Assembly: GCA_963721405.1 (NCBI GenBank)
Contig: CAVRJA010000010.1
Span: forward strand, 1 to 64,000
Origin: JAFNAG01 sp963721405
GTDB taxonomy: Bacteria > Acidobacteriota > UBA6911
Length of the DNA: 64,000 nucleotides
Reading direction: 5' to 3'
How positions within the stretch are numbered: the stretch's first letter is position 1; every line of letters begins with the position of its first letter. The notes under the pieces are model-generated. The model ran no database searches. It was not told the origin of the DNA and worked only from the letters and a program-made list of their open reading frames with translations. The translations under genes were made by a program, and so were the position numbers. Positions 40,876 through 49,666 of this stretch are shown piece after piece.

Positions 40876-40990
40876 GCGTCGAGGCCTCTTTAAATCGGGA
40901 AGTATACCAGTTTCCGGTTGGATTGAAACCGCGCGGCGTCGTGTTTCGCAGGAGGTGCCGGGCCGCGCGTCCCAAGGATTTCGTCAGCAG

Positions 40991-41839
40991 CTACATCTCC
41001 CGCCCGACGGCCCGCGCGACCGGTTTAAGAGCCGCCATCATGGCGCTGAACTTGTCCGGCCTCAAGGACTGGTCGCCGTCGCTGAGTGCCTTGTCCGGGT
41101 CGGAATGGACCTCGATCAGGAGGCCGTCGGCGCCGACCGCCACAGCGGCCTGCGCCATCAGCGGGACCATCCACCAGATTCCGGTGCCGTGGCTTGGGTC
41201 GACGATCACCGGGAGGCGGCTCATCCTTTTGAGGATGGGGACCGCACCCAGATCGAGAGTATTCCGGGTGGAAGTCTCGAAAGTGCGGATGCCGCGCTCG
41301 CAAAGAACGATCCGATCGTTTCCGCCGCTGGCCACATATTCCGCAGCCAACAGAAACTCCTCGATCGTGGCGCTCAGGCCGCGCTTCAGCAGAATCGGCA
41401 TGCGCAGCTTTCCCACCTCCTCGAGAAGCGTGTAGTTCTGCATGTTGCGCGAACCGATCTGGATCATGTCGGCGTGCGCACACACCGCATCCAGGTGGCG
41501 GGCATCCATGGCTTCGGTCACGATCGGAAGCCGCGTTTGTCTCCTGACCTCCGACAACATCCGGAGACCGTCTTCCTTGAGGCCGCGAAAACTGTACGGG
41601 GATGTCCGGGGCTTGTAGGCGCCGCCGCGGAGGATCACGGCGCCCGCTTCCTTGACGGCCATTGCCGTGGCCAGGAGCTGTTCAATGCTTTCGACAGAAC
41701 ATGGTCCAGCCATTACCACCACGCGAGGGCCGCCGATGTCCACGGCGCCTACCTGGACAATGGTTCCGTCAGTCTTGACAGACCGCCCCACAAGTCTGAG
41801 GTCGGGGATCGGTTTCAGCATTTCACGCTCGCTCAACAT
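40991..41839 (-). CDS. aroF: 3-deoxy-7-phosphoheptulonate (DAHP) synthase
   Basis: 282 residues from the ATG at 41839; another ATG at 41821 is equally possible, and the frame is open upstream to 41881. It condenses phosphoenolpyruvate and erythrose 4-phosphate in the first step of aromatic biosynthesis. It is the type I beta form: MAGPCSVES, AVILRGGAYKPRTSPYSFRG, IGSRNMQNYTLL, PILLKRGLSATIEE, IVLCERGIRTFE, PVIVDPSHGTG, and IEVHSDPDKALSDGDQSL are all conserved. The N-terminal ferredoxin-like or chorismate mutase regulatory domain found in some relatives is absent, so this may be an unregulated or specialised copy. It lies upstream of the chorismatase-like gene in the same direction. Confidence 0.94.
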   Translation of the reverse strand: MLSEREMLKPIPDLRLVGRSVKTDGTIVQVGAVDIGGPRVVVMAGPCSVESIEQLLATAMAVKEAGAVILRGGAYKPRTSPYSFRGLKEDGLRMLSEVRRQTRLPIVTEAMDARHLDAVCAHADMIQIGSRNMQNYTLLEEVGKLRMPILLKRGLSATIEEFLLAAEYVASGGNDRIVLCERGIRTFETSTRNTLDLGAVPILKRMSRLPVIVDPSHGTGIWWMVPLMAQAAVAVGADGLLIEVHSDPDKALSDGDQSLRPDKFSAMMAALKPVARAVGREM

Positions 41840-42056
41840 GAGGCCGCACAGGAGTATGACAAGCCCAGCGCACCGCGACAAAAATCAAATATTAAACAGA
41901 CCTTTTTAGCATGCCCACCGCGCATCGTCAACGTGAAATCATTGCGTCGGAAAGCATTGCGGCCCCTACCAACCTCATAAACCCCGCCCTGGCGGCTTTG
42001 TTTCGACGCCTCAAAGATTTGTTGAGTTTTTGCGGGGATCCGGGAAGGAGTGGCGC

Positions 42057-45000
42057 TCACAGGACGGGCGGTTTGTGATGGTGGCGAAACCAGTCCGGGT
42101 TAAGAGGCGCCGGAGTGAAGAACAGGAGAGAGCCTCCCACGATCAAGAGCCACACCATCCAGCCCTGGAATTCGAGGACGGCGTTCCCCTGGCCCAGGAG
42201 GGTGGAGGCAACGTGGGCGGCCGACAAAAACAGGGTCGACAAGAAATAGGCGGCGTAGTTGTCGCGCAGGAAGGTCAGGACCAGGACAGAAGCAAGCAGG
42301 ATCAGCACGGCAGAGGACGCGGTTTCAATGGCCACTTCGGGCCAGCGTCTCGCGGTGAACGGCAGAAAACTCCCCAGAAGCCCGACCAGAAGCAGAACGC
42401 GAAGCCACGGCCTGCCGGCGATTCGGGTCCAGAGCCGGGCGCCGAATGCCAGGACTGCGGTGAAAAGCAGCGCGCTCAGCAGGGAATCGCGCAGGGCGGC
42501 GATCAGAGGGATGTAACTGCCCAGGTTTACCGGCGCCGAAATCGTCGGCGCCAGGGCGAAGTCGCTCGCGTGAAACTCGATCAGGTAGGCCCACCATTGA
42601 AGGATGAGGTAGGCGCCGAGCGTGGCGGCGGATGCGATCAGTGCGTCCCGACCCCAGAGGACGCGGCTGCGGCGATGAAAGATCACCGGCGCATCCGGAT
42701 AGCAGGCCATGATGACGGCTGCCGCCAATCCGCCGGCCATCCCGATCCCGATCAAACGCAGCGCACCCTCCACGATCCCGGACAGAAAGAAGATCTGGGG
42801 AAGGACCTGTGTGTCGTATCGGAACAGGAAGGCCGGGATCAGGTTTATCATATAGAGCATTTCCAGGAGCATGGCCAGGCATGCGATCTTGCCCGCCAGA
42901 AACCAGCGGATCACTCCCCGGCGTGTTCCCAGGACAATGCTCAATAGCGCCGCAGCGAACATCGCCCCCAGAAAGACCCCTCGAATCGTCATGGCCGCAA
43001 TGGCATACAGGCTCTGTCGATCGTGGATCCTCAGCCACTCTTCCGGGACCTTGATGACGTTGATCCAGGCGCCGACCCGGTCACCGAAGACTCCTGTCTG
43101 GACACGGAGGCGGGCGTCTCCGGCCGCCTCGGGCGTTCCCGTGCGTGCCTGCCAGATCAGAGTTGTGTCCCGCCGATTCTCGAGTTTTTCAGAACGAGTT
43201 TCCTGAAGCTCGAAGTCGGACAAGCGGTACCCGCGGCCTTCCAGAAAGGAAGTCGCCACGGCCTCCGCTTTCTGTTGCGGGAGATCAGCGCCCGGCGCAT
43301 CTTCGGGAAGCAGATGGTCAAATCCAACCGCGATTCCCTCGGAAGGATCGATGTCGACACGGAACTCCTCCTTCTGCAGCGGTTGGTATAAGCGCGTTTG
43401 CCAGACGAGCGCAGTGGACGGCCCTCCATATAGACGGTTCAGGCCCTCGATCCCGGAGGCCGTATAGATGTACTGTGCCGTGCCGGCATCTGCACGGTCC
43501 AGGGGCTGGGTTGCCTGCCGGTATTTGCTTACGTCGAATTGCTGTTCGACTAGGAACCGGCTTGCCGATTGTGCCGCCTGCCCGGGCGAAAGGCGGAATT
43601 CGGCCGATTCGCCAAAGTGGGGCGCCCGCAAGAAGATCAGCGCCACCCCCACCGCGAACACCGCCAGGGCAATCCATGACAGGTTGCGGCGGAGGGGTGT
43701 GTATGCGCGGACAGGTTCGGCTTCAATTCTCGACATCGGCTCCTGAGGGGCGGCGTGGCCTTCATGGGCGTTGCTTGCCTCCGAATCCGCCCGGAAGGTT
43801 CGTGTAGCCAGGTAGGCGCCGGCAGCGAGCAGCAGCGGCACCAGGCTGATCCCGGCAGTCAGCGCTCCGGCGATCGTCAAGTATGCATTTCCTGAGCGAA
43901 TGAACAGGAAGGCGGAATAGAAGGCGTCGATGCTGTAGTGGGCGATCAGCGGTGCGAGGATGCCGAAGCGCAGCATGGCCCAGCCGAGGATGATTCCGAC
44001 TGCTCCCACTTCTATGCCGCGGATGTAGAAGGGCTGATTGGGATAATTCGCGTGTCCGAACCCCCAGATGAGAGCCGAAATAACCACCGCGGGCCACCGG
44101 CGTCGGAGGATTCCCCCCAGGAAGGGGATGGAGAATCCACGGAACATCCACTCTTCCGAGACCGCAGGGAAGAAACCGCTGAGGAGCACGAAGACCCAGG
44201 GGAACCGGGTGTTGAGCAGGTTCGTGTACGGCACATCTGCCGGCGCCCATGCCCCGAGCTTGTTGGCGAACAGATAAAAGCCGATCTCATAGGCAAAAAT
44301 GCTGAATGTCAGGGTGATGCCCACGAGGGAGGCCCGGAAATAGCCGCGGGTCCGGAGTGCGCGCCAGCTCAGGATGCTCGAGATGGAGAGTTGGGAGGGG
44401 CAGGCCTCGCGATACAACGGCTCGGCGCAGGCTGTCAGCATGGCGATGATCCCGCCATAAGCCAGCGCTTCCATCACCGCCGAAAAGATCGACAGCCCCA
44501 CAAACCCGCCATACGAATCTGCCGTGTCAAATCCGTATTCCGCGAGGGGGAATTCATTCAGGGACGAGAGGAACTGGAGCGCGAAGCAGACGGCGCCGAA
44601 TATCAGCGCCGTGGACCAGCGAACATCCCTGATGCGGACGCGCCGTCCCAGGGTGACGAGCATGCCCAGGCCCAGAAGGGCGAAGAACACCAGGTCCGCC
44701 TGGCTGGTGCTTTCATTCAACGACCGCAGGCGGGCATAGCTGCGATTCCACTCCTCCGGAATCTTCAGGTATTCGCGGTACCCGTCCACCCGGTCTCCCT
44801 GGACGGTGACCGCAAGCCGGTAGCTTCCATCGCTCATGTCCGGGCCGAGCAGTTTCCACGTGAATGTGTGGTCGGTCCGGGCCGTCCGCTTCATGGTCTG
44901 GCCGTCGAGAAATTCCACAGAATCGATCGGCCGGCCGGCATCGAGCACCAGGAACGATTCGGCCAGCGAGCGCGCCGCCTCTACCGGCAGATCGGCGCCC

Positions 45001-45419
45001 GGCGCGTCTTCGGCCAGAATGTGGGCAAAAGCAGCGATTTCGCCTCGGGTCGTCACTTCGACCCTGACTTCCTCCTTCTGGAGAGGACGGAACCAGCGAT
45101 GGCCCCAGCGCCAGAGCTTCACCTCGGTCGTCATCACGGCGTTCGCTTTTTCCAACCCGAGTTCCCGCTCCAGAAACACCTTGGCCTCGTCGTCGTAGAC
45201 GAAAGCGGATGCATGCCGGTAACCCGTCACGGGGACTCCTTGAGCCAAAAGGAATCGGAGCGCGAGTGATTCGGAGGAATCCTTGTCTACGTCAAACCGG
45301 ATCGATGCCTCGGGAAAGACACGATAGAAAAAGCGCATCCCAACAAAAAGGCCGGCCGCGCAAATGAGAATGCAGACCAGGATGAGACGATAGTCCTTGG
45401 CACGCAGGGTGTCAGGCAT
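42057..45419 (-). CDS. Internally duplicated CPBP (Abi) membrane protein
   Basis: 1120 residues from the ATG at 45419 (AGGA at 6 bp); an ATG at 45434 that overlaps the ubiX stop as ATGA is the alternative. Two homologous halves: each has an N-terminal membrane anchor or helix, an extracytoplasmic domain with RFLxxQ, PLQKEE-(VF)-RV, EDAPGADLP and a (I/V)PEEW motif, then several membrane helices. Only the first half continues into the CPBP/Abi protease core: EEWMFRG (EExxxR) near residue 410, GFGHANY near 445, and HYSIDAF near 485. In the second half the protease motifs are not seen. CPBP proteins are intramembrane glutamic/metallo-type peptidases, related to CAAX prenyl endopeptidases, and some act in bacteriocin immunity. 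It is co-transcribed with ubiX. The physiological substrate is unknown. Confidence 0.85.
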   Translation of the reverse strand: MPDTLRAKDYRLILVCILICAAGLFVGMRFFYRVFPEASIRFDVDKDSSESLALRFLLAQGVPVTGYRHASAFVYDDEAKVFLERELGLEKANAVMTTEVKLWRWGHRWFRPLQKEEVRVEVTTRGEIAAFAHILAEDAPGADLPVEAARSLAESFLVLDAGRPIDSVEFLDGQTMKRTARTDHTFTWKLLGPDMSDGSYRLAVTVQGDRVDGYREYLKIPEEWNRSYARLRSLNESTSQADLVFFALLGLGMLVTLGRRVRIRDVRWSTALIFGAVCFALQFLSSLNEFPLAEYGFDTADSYGGFVGLSIFSAVMEALAYGGIIAMLTACAEPLYREACPSQLSISSILSWRALRTRGYFRASLVGITLTFSIFAYEIGFYLFANKLGAWAPADVPYTNLLNTRFPWVFVLLSGFFPAVSEEWMFRGFSIPFLGGILRRRWPAVVISALIWGFGHANYPNQPFYIRGIEVGAVGIILGWAMLRFGILAPLIAHYSIDAFYSAFLFIRSGNAYLTIAGALTAGISLVPLLLAAGAYLATRTFRADSEASNAHEGHAAPQEPMSRIEAEPVRAYTPLRRNLSWIALAVFAVGVALIFLRAPHFGESAEFRLSPGQAAQSASRFLVEQQFDVSKYRQATQPLDRADAGTAQYIYTASGIEGLNRLYGGPSTALVWQTRLYQPLQKEEFRVDIDPSEGIAVGFDHLLPEDAPGADLPQQKAEAVATSFLEGRGYRLSDFELQETRSEKLENRRDTTLIWQARTGTPEAAGDARLRVQTGVFGDRVGAWINVIKVPEEWLRIHDRQSLYAIAAMTIRGVFLGAMFAAALLSIVLGTRRGVIRWFLAGKIACLAMLLEMLYMINLIPAFLFRYDTQVLPQIFFLSGIVEGALRLIGIGMAGGLAAAVIMACYPDAPVIFHRRSRVLWGRDALIASAATLGAYLILQWWAYLIEFHASDFALAPTISAPVNLGSYIPLIAALRDSLLSALLFTAVLAFGARLWTRIAGRPWLRVLLLVGLLGSFLPFTARRWPEVAIETASSAVLILLASVLVLTFLRDNYAAYFLSTLFLSAAHVASTLLGQGNAVLEFQGWMVWLLIVGGSLLFFTPAPLNPDWFRHHHKPPVL

Positions 45420-45430
45420 AGTCGATCCTG

Positions 45431-46012
45431 TCATTCGGGCGGGCTCTTCCAGCGTTTGAAGAGATGGTGGGGAATGGAAAGCAGGTCCAGCGCCTTCCCC
45501 ACGGATTGATTGACGATGTCGTCGATCGACTTCGGGGAGTGATAGAAGGCCGGGATGGGGGGCAGGATGACCGCCCCGGCCTCGGTGGCAAGCACCATAT
45601 TCCGGAGATGGCCGACGTGAAGCGGGGTCTCGCGCACCATGAGAATCAGGCGGCGCCGTTCCTTGAGGTGGACATCGGCGGCACGCGTGAGCAGGCTGCT
45701 GGTGAGCGAGTGCGCGACTTCAGCGAGCGTGTGCATGCTGCACGGCGCGATGATCATGCCGTCGGTGGGAAATGAACCGCTGGCAATGCCCGCAGCCAGG
45801 TCGCGGTTGTCGTATCGTACGTGGCTGAGCTCGAGGACTTGCTCGGGAGACCACTCAGTTTCGAGGCGGATGGTCTGGTGTGCAGCCTCGGTCAGGACGA
45901 GGTGGATTTCCGTGTCCCCCGTCGCGCGCAGCGCCTCGAGCAGACGGATTCCGTAAACGGGTCCGCTGGAGCCGGAGATACCTATAACGATTCTGCGGGT
46001 GAATCCTGCCAT
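45431..46012 (-). CDS. ubiX: UbiX-type flavin prenyltransferase
   Basis: 193 residues. It joins a dimethylallyl group to FMN, making prenylated FMN, the cofactor of UbiD-type decarboxylases. Conserved elements: GISGSSGPVYGIRLLEAL near the N-terminus (FMN phosphate binding), LVLTEAAHQTIRLET, the SFPTDGMIIAPCSMHTLAEVA core, RRLILMVRETPLH, and the C-terminal ILPPIPAFYHSPKSIDDIVN. No UbiD gene is in the window, so its client decarboxylase is elsewhere. It lies just upstream of the CPBP gene on the minus strand with at most 11 bp between, suggesting a shared transcript. Confidence 0.95.
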   Translation of the reverse strand: MAGFTRRIVIGISGSSGPVYGIRLLEALRATGDTEIHLVLTEAAHQTIRLETEWSPEQVLELSHVRYDNRDLAAGIASGSFPTDGMIIAPCSMHTLAEVAHSLTSSLLTRAADVHLKERRRLILMVRETPLHVGHLRNMVLATEAGAVILPPIPAFYHSPKSIDDIVNQSVGKALDLLSIPHHLFKRWKSPPE

Positions 46013-46060
46013 GGAAGACCTGCCCGGATCGGCGATCCCCGTCCGATCGGCGTCGGGATC

Positions 46061-46984
46061 TCAGTCGATGTCCGGGAGACGGTCGGAGGTCTTCTCCTTG
46101 GGAATGCTGAGATAGCCGCCCGCCTGGTCTTTTTGAACCCAGTTGAGCACGAGTTCGTACCGCAGACGATTCTTGCCCACAAGGAACTGAAGCGGCTCAT
46201 TCACGTTCCGGTCCTTCTTTTCGAGGCGATTGTCATCTACGAGAATATCGACCGTGAACTTGCCCTTCTTGGGGTCGGTCTTCTTGAGCACGATCCGGAT
46301 GTCCTCGACCTTGGTTGTCTGGTTCTTCTTCGGAATCGTGAATTCAAAATAGTCCCGTTCGCCCTTGCGCCGGAACACATCCAGTTCGGAGGAGTTCTTG
46401 GCGACGGCTGCGGTAAGGGTGTCGCGCACGTCGACGAGCTGCCGCTGGGTTCCTTCCAGATCCCTTCTGGTGCTCGCCAGATCGGTCTTGACCACGCCGA
46501 CCTCGGTCTTGACTCCGCCGACCTCAGAGCTTACCTGTCCGATCTTGGTGTCGGCCTCGCTCTTGATCGCCTGGACAGCCGTAGTGTCGGCCTTCGACGA
46601 GATGGCTTCGCTCAATTCGGCCTTGGTCCGTTGCCCCTCCATCTGCATCTGCTGCGCCGTTTTCTTTAGCTCGGCTTTGGTGGAGCCGATACCCTGCTCG
46701 ACGGATTGCCTGGTTTCGGAGATCTCGCCTTTCAGGGTAGAGATCCTGGCCTCGCCGGTCTTATCCAGGATGCGGATCTGCTCGGCGATCCGGTCCATGT
46801 CCGCCCGGTTGGCCTGTTGAAACTTGTAGCTGTCATAAAGCAGGAAACCGACCGCAACCAGCAGTACCAGAAGCAGGGCCGTCTTGAGACCCTCAGGAAA
46901 CAAGGATCTGGACTTGGGAGGAGTGATCGGCGGTCGCGCCGGTTTATTGCCTGTCAGGATTGGATCCGTGGACGAATCGTCCAT
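46061..46984 (-). CDS. Membrane-anchored coiled-coil protein
   Basis: 307 residues of unknown family. A Pro-rich cytoplasmic N-terminus (residues 1-33) precedes one membrane helix (about 34-50, LKTALLLVLLVAVGFLLY). Residues 55-205 are a long coiled coil with repeated segments, including KTEVGVVKTDLASTRRDLEGTQ and a similar SSEVGGVKTEVG just before; these resemble tropomyosin- or phage-tail-like heptads. The C-terminal 95 residues form a beta-rich domain (FEFTIPKKNQTTKVEDIRIV, KKGKFTVDILVDDNRLEKK). The topology suggests an extracytoplasmic stalk with a small head. It is 48 bp upstream of ubiX in the same direction and may share its transcript. Function not predicted. Confidence 0.75.
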   Translation of the reverse strand: MDDSSTDPILTGNKPARPPITPPKSRSLFPEGLKTALLLVLLVAVGFLLYDSYKFQQANRADMDRIAEQIRILDKTGEARISTLKGEISETRQSVEQGIGSTKAELKKTAQQMQMEGQRTKAELSEAISSKADTTAVQAIKSEADTKIGQVSSEVGGVKTEVGVVKTDLASTRRDLEGTQRQLVDVRDTLTAAVAKNSSELDVFRRKGERDYFEFTIPKKNQTTKVEDIRIVLKKTDPKKGKFTVDILVDDNRLEKKDRNVNEPLQFLVGKNRLRYELVLNWVQKDQAGGYLSIPKEKTSDRLPDID

Positions 46985-47205
46985 ATTGCCTCCAATATGA
47001 TAACCATGATCCGGCTAAATTGCGCATCGAAACGGACCATTTTCGTCCGGCCGCAGAAACAATCATAGGACGGGAGTCACGAAAGTTCAACTGCGCGCGC
47101 CAGATAGACCCGCCGCACACTGAAGTCTCCATGGAATAGAAGGGTTGATATCCATTATCCTATGGGGTGGCACGGTGCTGATGTGCACTTCTTGCGGAGG
47201 TGACG

Positions 47206-47613
47206 ATGAAGAACTCCTGGCTGGGTTCCTGGCAAGAACCAGCGCTTTCGGTCATGCGAATGGTGATCGGGTTTACCTTTCTGGCGCACGGGCTGCAAAA
47301 AACCCTGGGATTGCTGGGGGGGCGCGTGGTCCCTCCTTCGAGCCCGGCTGGGATCGGAGGTTACCTTGAGCTGATCGGGGGAACGCTGATCATGCTCGGA
47401 CTGTTTACCCGCCCTGCGGCCTTTTTGCTCTCGGGTGAAATGGCTTACGCGTACTTCTCGGTGCATGCGCGCGGCGGTTTCTGGCCGATTGTAAACCGCG
47501 GAGAACTGGCGGTCGTGTATTGCTTCGTCTTCCTCTATCTGGTTTTCAGCGGGAGCGGCCCGTGGAGCCTCGATGCCGTCCTGCGCGCCGGTCACACCCG
47601 GCGGGCGAAATGA
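47206..47613 (+). CDS. DoxX family membrane protein
   Basis: 135 residues from ATG 47206 (GGAGG at 5 bp). Four hydrophobic segments are visible: VMRMVIGFTFLAHGLQK, GGYLELIGGTLIMLGLFTRP, FLLSGEMAYAYFSVH, and VVYCFVFLYLVFSGSGPWSLD. The pattern (FLAHG, GxxLLxGxxTR, PAAxxxxxxM, FLLxLxFxGPGxxSLD) is that of DoxX proteins, inner-membrane proteins loosely associated with quinone or thiosulfate oxidation and redox stress. It is a single gene between divergent and co-directional neighbours; its partner is unknown. Confidence 0.9.
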   Translation: MKNSWLGSWQEPALSVMRMVIGFTFLAHGLQKTLGLLGGRVVPPSSPAGIGGYLELIGGTLIMLGLFTRPAAFLLSGEMAYAYFSVHARGGFWPIVNRGELAVVYCFVFLYLVFSGSGPWSLDAVLRAGHTRRAK

Positions 47614-47742
47614 TCGCACTGGCGTGAGAGCGCGGCGCGTTCCATAATACTCCGAGATGCCGCGCCCGGGCGTTGCCCAGGGAACGGCGCGCCCGGGGCA
47701 ATCAGGTTGCCGGGCATCGGGCATTTTGCGAGGGTGGATAAT

Positions 47743-49170
47743 TTGGCGGGACCTCTGAACATACTTCTGATCAGGCCCAAGTCGGTCTATGCGGATGTCG
47801 TTGCCGGCATCCCGATAGGATTGGCGCTGCTGGGTGCGGTAGCCGAAGGCATGGGCCACCGGGTGCGAATCCTTGACATCGGGCTGGAAAAGGACCCAGG
47901 AGAGATCCTGACGAAGACCCTCCAATCCGAGCATTACGATGTGGCCGGCCTCAGCTGCATGTCGGTGGAGTTTCTGGGAGGCCTGGAGACCGCGCGTGAC
48001 ATCCGGAGGCTCTCCCCCGAAACGCACATCATTTTCGGGGGACAGCACCCCACCATCATGCCGGAAATGGCGATGAAGGCGGAATGCATCGACTCGATCT
48101 GCCTGGGCGAGGGGGAGGACGTCTGGTCGGAATTTCTGACGCGCATGTCGGCCGGCGAAGGGCTCGAGGGCGCTGCCGGGCTCTGGTTCCGGCGCAACGG
48201 GGAAGTGGTCCGCAATCAGCCGCGCCAGACGTACGTCGATGTCGATTCCGTGCCGATGCCGGCCTACCACCTGCTGGAGATCGAGCGCTACTTCGACATC
48301 GACTTCGTTCGTTTTCCCACAGTCGACCGGCGCGCCATCCAGATCTTCACCAGCCGCGGATGCCCTTACCGGTGCATCTATTGCCACGACCTGTTCGGCA
48401 AGAGGTTTCGCGGGCGGAAACCCGAACTGGTCTGGGAAGAGATCCGGTTCCTGCACGACACTTACGGTATCCGCGAGTTCATGGTGGAGGACGACATCTT
48501 CAACATGGACCTCGCGCGTGCCAAGCGCATCTGCGACCTCGTGATCGAGAGCGGCCTCGAACTCGGTTTCCAGTTCGGCAACGGCGTCCGCCTGGAGCGA
48601 TTTGACGAGGAGTTGATGCGGAAGCTGGGCCGCGCCGGGACCCACCACATGGCGATTGCGATCGAATCGGCCAACGATCGCGTCCAGAAGCTGATCAAAA
48701 AGAACCTGAAGCTCAATCGGCTAAATGAAGTGCTGGTCTGGGCGCGGAAGTACAATATCGAGACGCTCGGTTTCTTCATGCTCGGATTCCCCGGCGAAAC
48801 CGTGCGTGAGATCAACCAGACGATCCGGTATGCCTGCCGCTCCCGTTTCGACGAAGCGCTGTTTTCGATTGCCACCCCTTATGCCGGGACGGAACTGAAC
48901 GACCTCGTGCGCGCCGCCGGCGCCTACGAACCGGGCAATGACGTCCATGATGAATGGGAAGGGGTCGTCCGGATCAAGTCCGAAGAATGGGATCAGAAGA
49001 AACTGAAGTGGCTGCAAAGGCAGGCTTATTTCCTGTTCTTCCTGTCGCGTTTCCGGTTTGCCCGCATTCTCCTGAAGATGAAGAGCCCGAAAATGTTCCG
49101 CCGCTATTGGGCTGCCTTTACCCGCAATTTTGTGCCTTTTTTCCAAACCCAGCGTTCTCGCATCAACTGA
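47743..49170 (+). CDS. B12-binding-domain radical SAM protein
   Basis: 475 residues from a TTG at 47743 (AGGG 8 bp before); GTG 47734 is possible. Residues 1-140 form a Rossmann-type domain related to cobalamin binding (ILLIRPKSVYADVVAGIPIG, DVAGLSCMSVEFLGG, HIIFGGQHPTI). The DxHxxG motif is absent, so cobalamin may be bound base-on or not at all. The radical SAM cluster motif is Cys207-x3-Cys211-x2-Cys214 (GCPYRCIYC). Downstream VEDDIFNMDLARAK and FFMLGFPGETVREI are typical of the BchE/MiaB-like layout. The C-terminal 60 residues are basic and hydrophobic. It differs from the enzyme at 37422 (this one is 190 residues shorter). Reaction unknown; roles in lipid or hopanoid modification are plausible. 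Confidence 0.88.
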   Translation: MAGPLNILLIRPKSVYADVVAGIPIGLALLGAVAEGMGHRVRILDIGLEKDPGEILTKTLQSEHYDVAGLSCMSVEFLGGLETARDIRRLSPETHIIFGGQHPTIMPEMAMKAECIDSICLGEGEDVWSEFLTRMSAGEGLEGAAGLWFRRNGEVVRNQPRQTYVDVDSVPMPAYHLLEIERYFDIDFVRFPTVDRRAIQIFTSRGCPYRCIYCHDLFGKRFRGRKPELVWEEIRFLHDTYGIREFMVEDDIFNMDLARAKRICDLVIESGLELGFQFGNGVRLERFDEELMRKLGRAGTHHMAIAIESANDRVQKLIKKNLKLNRLNEVLVWARKYNIETLGFFMLGFPGETVREINQTIRYACRSRFDEALFSIATPYAGTELNDLVRAAGAYEPGNDVHDEWEGVVRIKSEEWDQKKLKWLQRQAYFLFFLSRFRFARILLKMKSPKMFRRYWAAFTRNFVPFFQTQRSRIN

Positions 49171-49200
49171 TCCTGCCGTTAAAAAAGTCCAAGGATGAAA

Positions 49201-49229
49201 TTGACTTTCCAATTAATAGAAAATATTAT
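49201..49229 (+). promoter_or_regulatory. Sigma-70-type promoter of csp gene
   Basis: TTGACT (49201-49206) and TATTAT (49224-49229) with an ideal 17-bp spacer. It predicts a start near 49236 and a leader of about 139 nt before the cold-shock gene. Confidence 0.75.
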
Positions 49230-49277
49230 AGTGCGCGTGTTTGTGTGCATTCTGTACTGCCGGATTCTTCGGGTGAC

Positions 49278-49307
49278 GGCCGCCGGAACTACACAAGGCG
49301 GCCTTTT
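49278..49307 (+). terminator. Terminator-like hairpin in csp leader
   Basis: GGCCGCC (49278-49284) and GGCGGCC (49297-49303) with a 12-nt loop, then TTTT. It lies downstream of the predicted csp promoter, so it may be an attenuator or cold-responsive structure and not only the end of the radical SAM transcript. Confidence 0.6.
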
Positions 49308-49374
49308 CATTTGAAGGGTCATTTAGAAGGCAAGCAATTGCTGTGAAATAGAAAAGCTAAGGAGTAGGGTTCCC

Positions 49375-49584
49375 ATGGAAAAAGAGATTGGGAAAGTAAA
49401 ATGGTTCAATAACGCCAAAGGATACGGATTCATTGAAAGAGCTTCCGGTGGTGACGTATTTGTGCACCACTCCGCCATTCAGATGAATGGCTTTCGGACT
49501 TTGACAGAAGGAGATCCAGTGGCCTTCAACGTGACCCGCGGACCGAAGGGTTTGCAGGCAGAAAACGTTACCAAAGCCGAGTAA
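49375..49584 (+). CDS. Cold-shock protein (CspA family)
   Basis: 69 residues, the usual length. A single-stranded nucleic-acid chaperone with a five-stranded OB fold. RNP1 is KGYGFIE (within NAKGYGFIERASGGDVFVHH) and RNP2 is DVFVHHS; the aromatic residues are in place. It would help translation in the cold or in stationary phase. It has its own promoter (49201-49229), a roughly 139-nt structured leader as in csp mRNAs, a good AAGGAG site, and a strong terminator right after the stop. It is a single-gene transcript. Confidence 0.97.
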   Translation: MEKEIGKVKWFNNAKGYGFIERASGGDVFVHHSAIQMNGFRTLTEGDPVAFNVTRGPKGLQAENVTKAE

Positions 49585-49594
49585 CCGGATTAGA

Positions 49595-49633
49595 ATGCCC
49601 CTCCGACCTGTTATTCCGGAGGGGCATTTTTTT
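49595..49633 (+). terminator. Strong terminator after csp
   Basis: ATGCCCCTCCG (49595-49605) and CGGAGGGGCAT (49617-49627) form a perfect 11-bp stem, followed by a run of seven T. Confidence 0.92.
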
Positions 49634-49666
49634 GTCCGCTTACTGGGATCTTGTGCGACTGCCGGG

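Noticed and set aside
43938..45269. 443-codon plus-strand ORF opposite the CPBP gene
   Set aside because: Composition is Glu/Arg/Pro-rich shadow of the membrane protein frame and it has no ribosome binding site.
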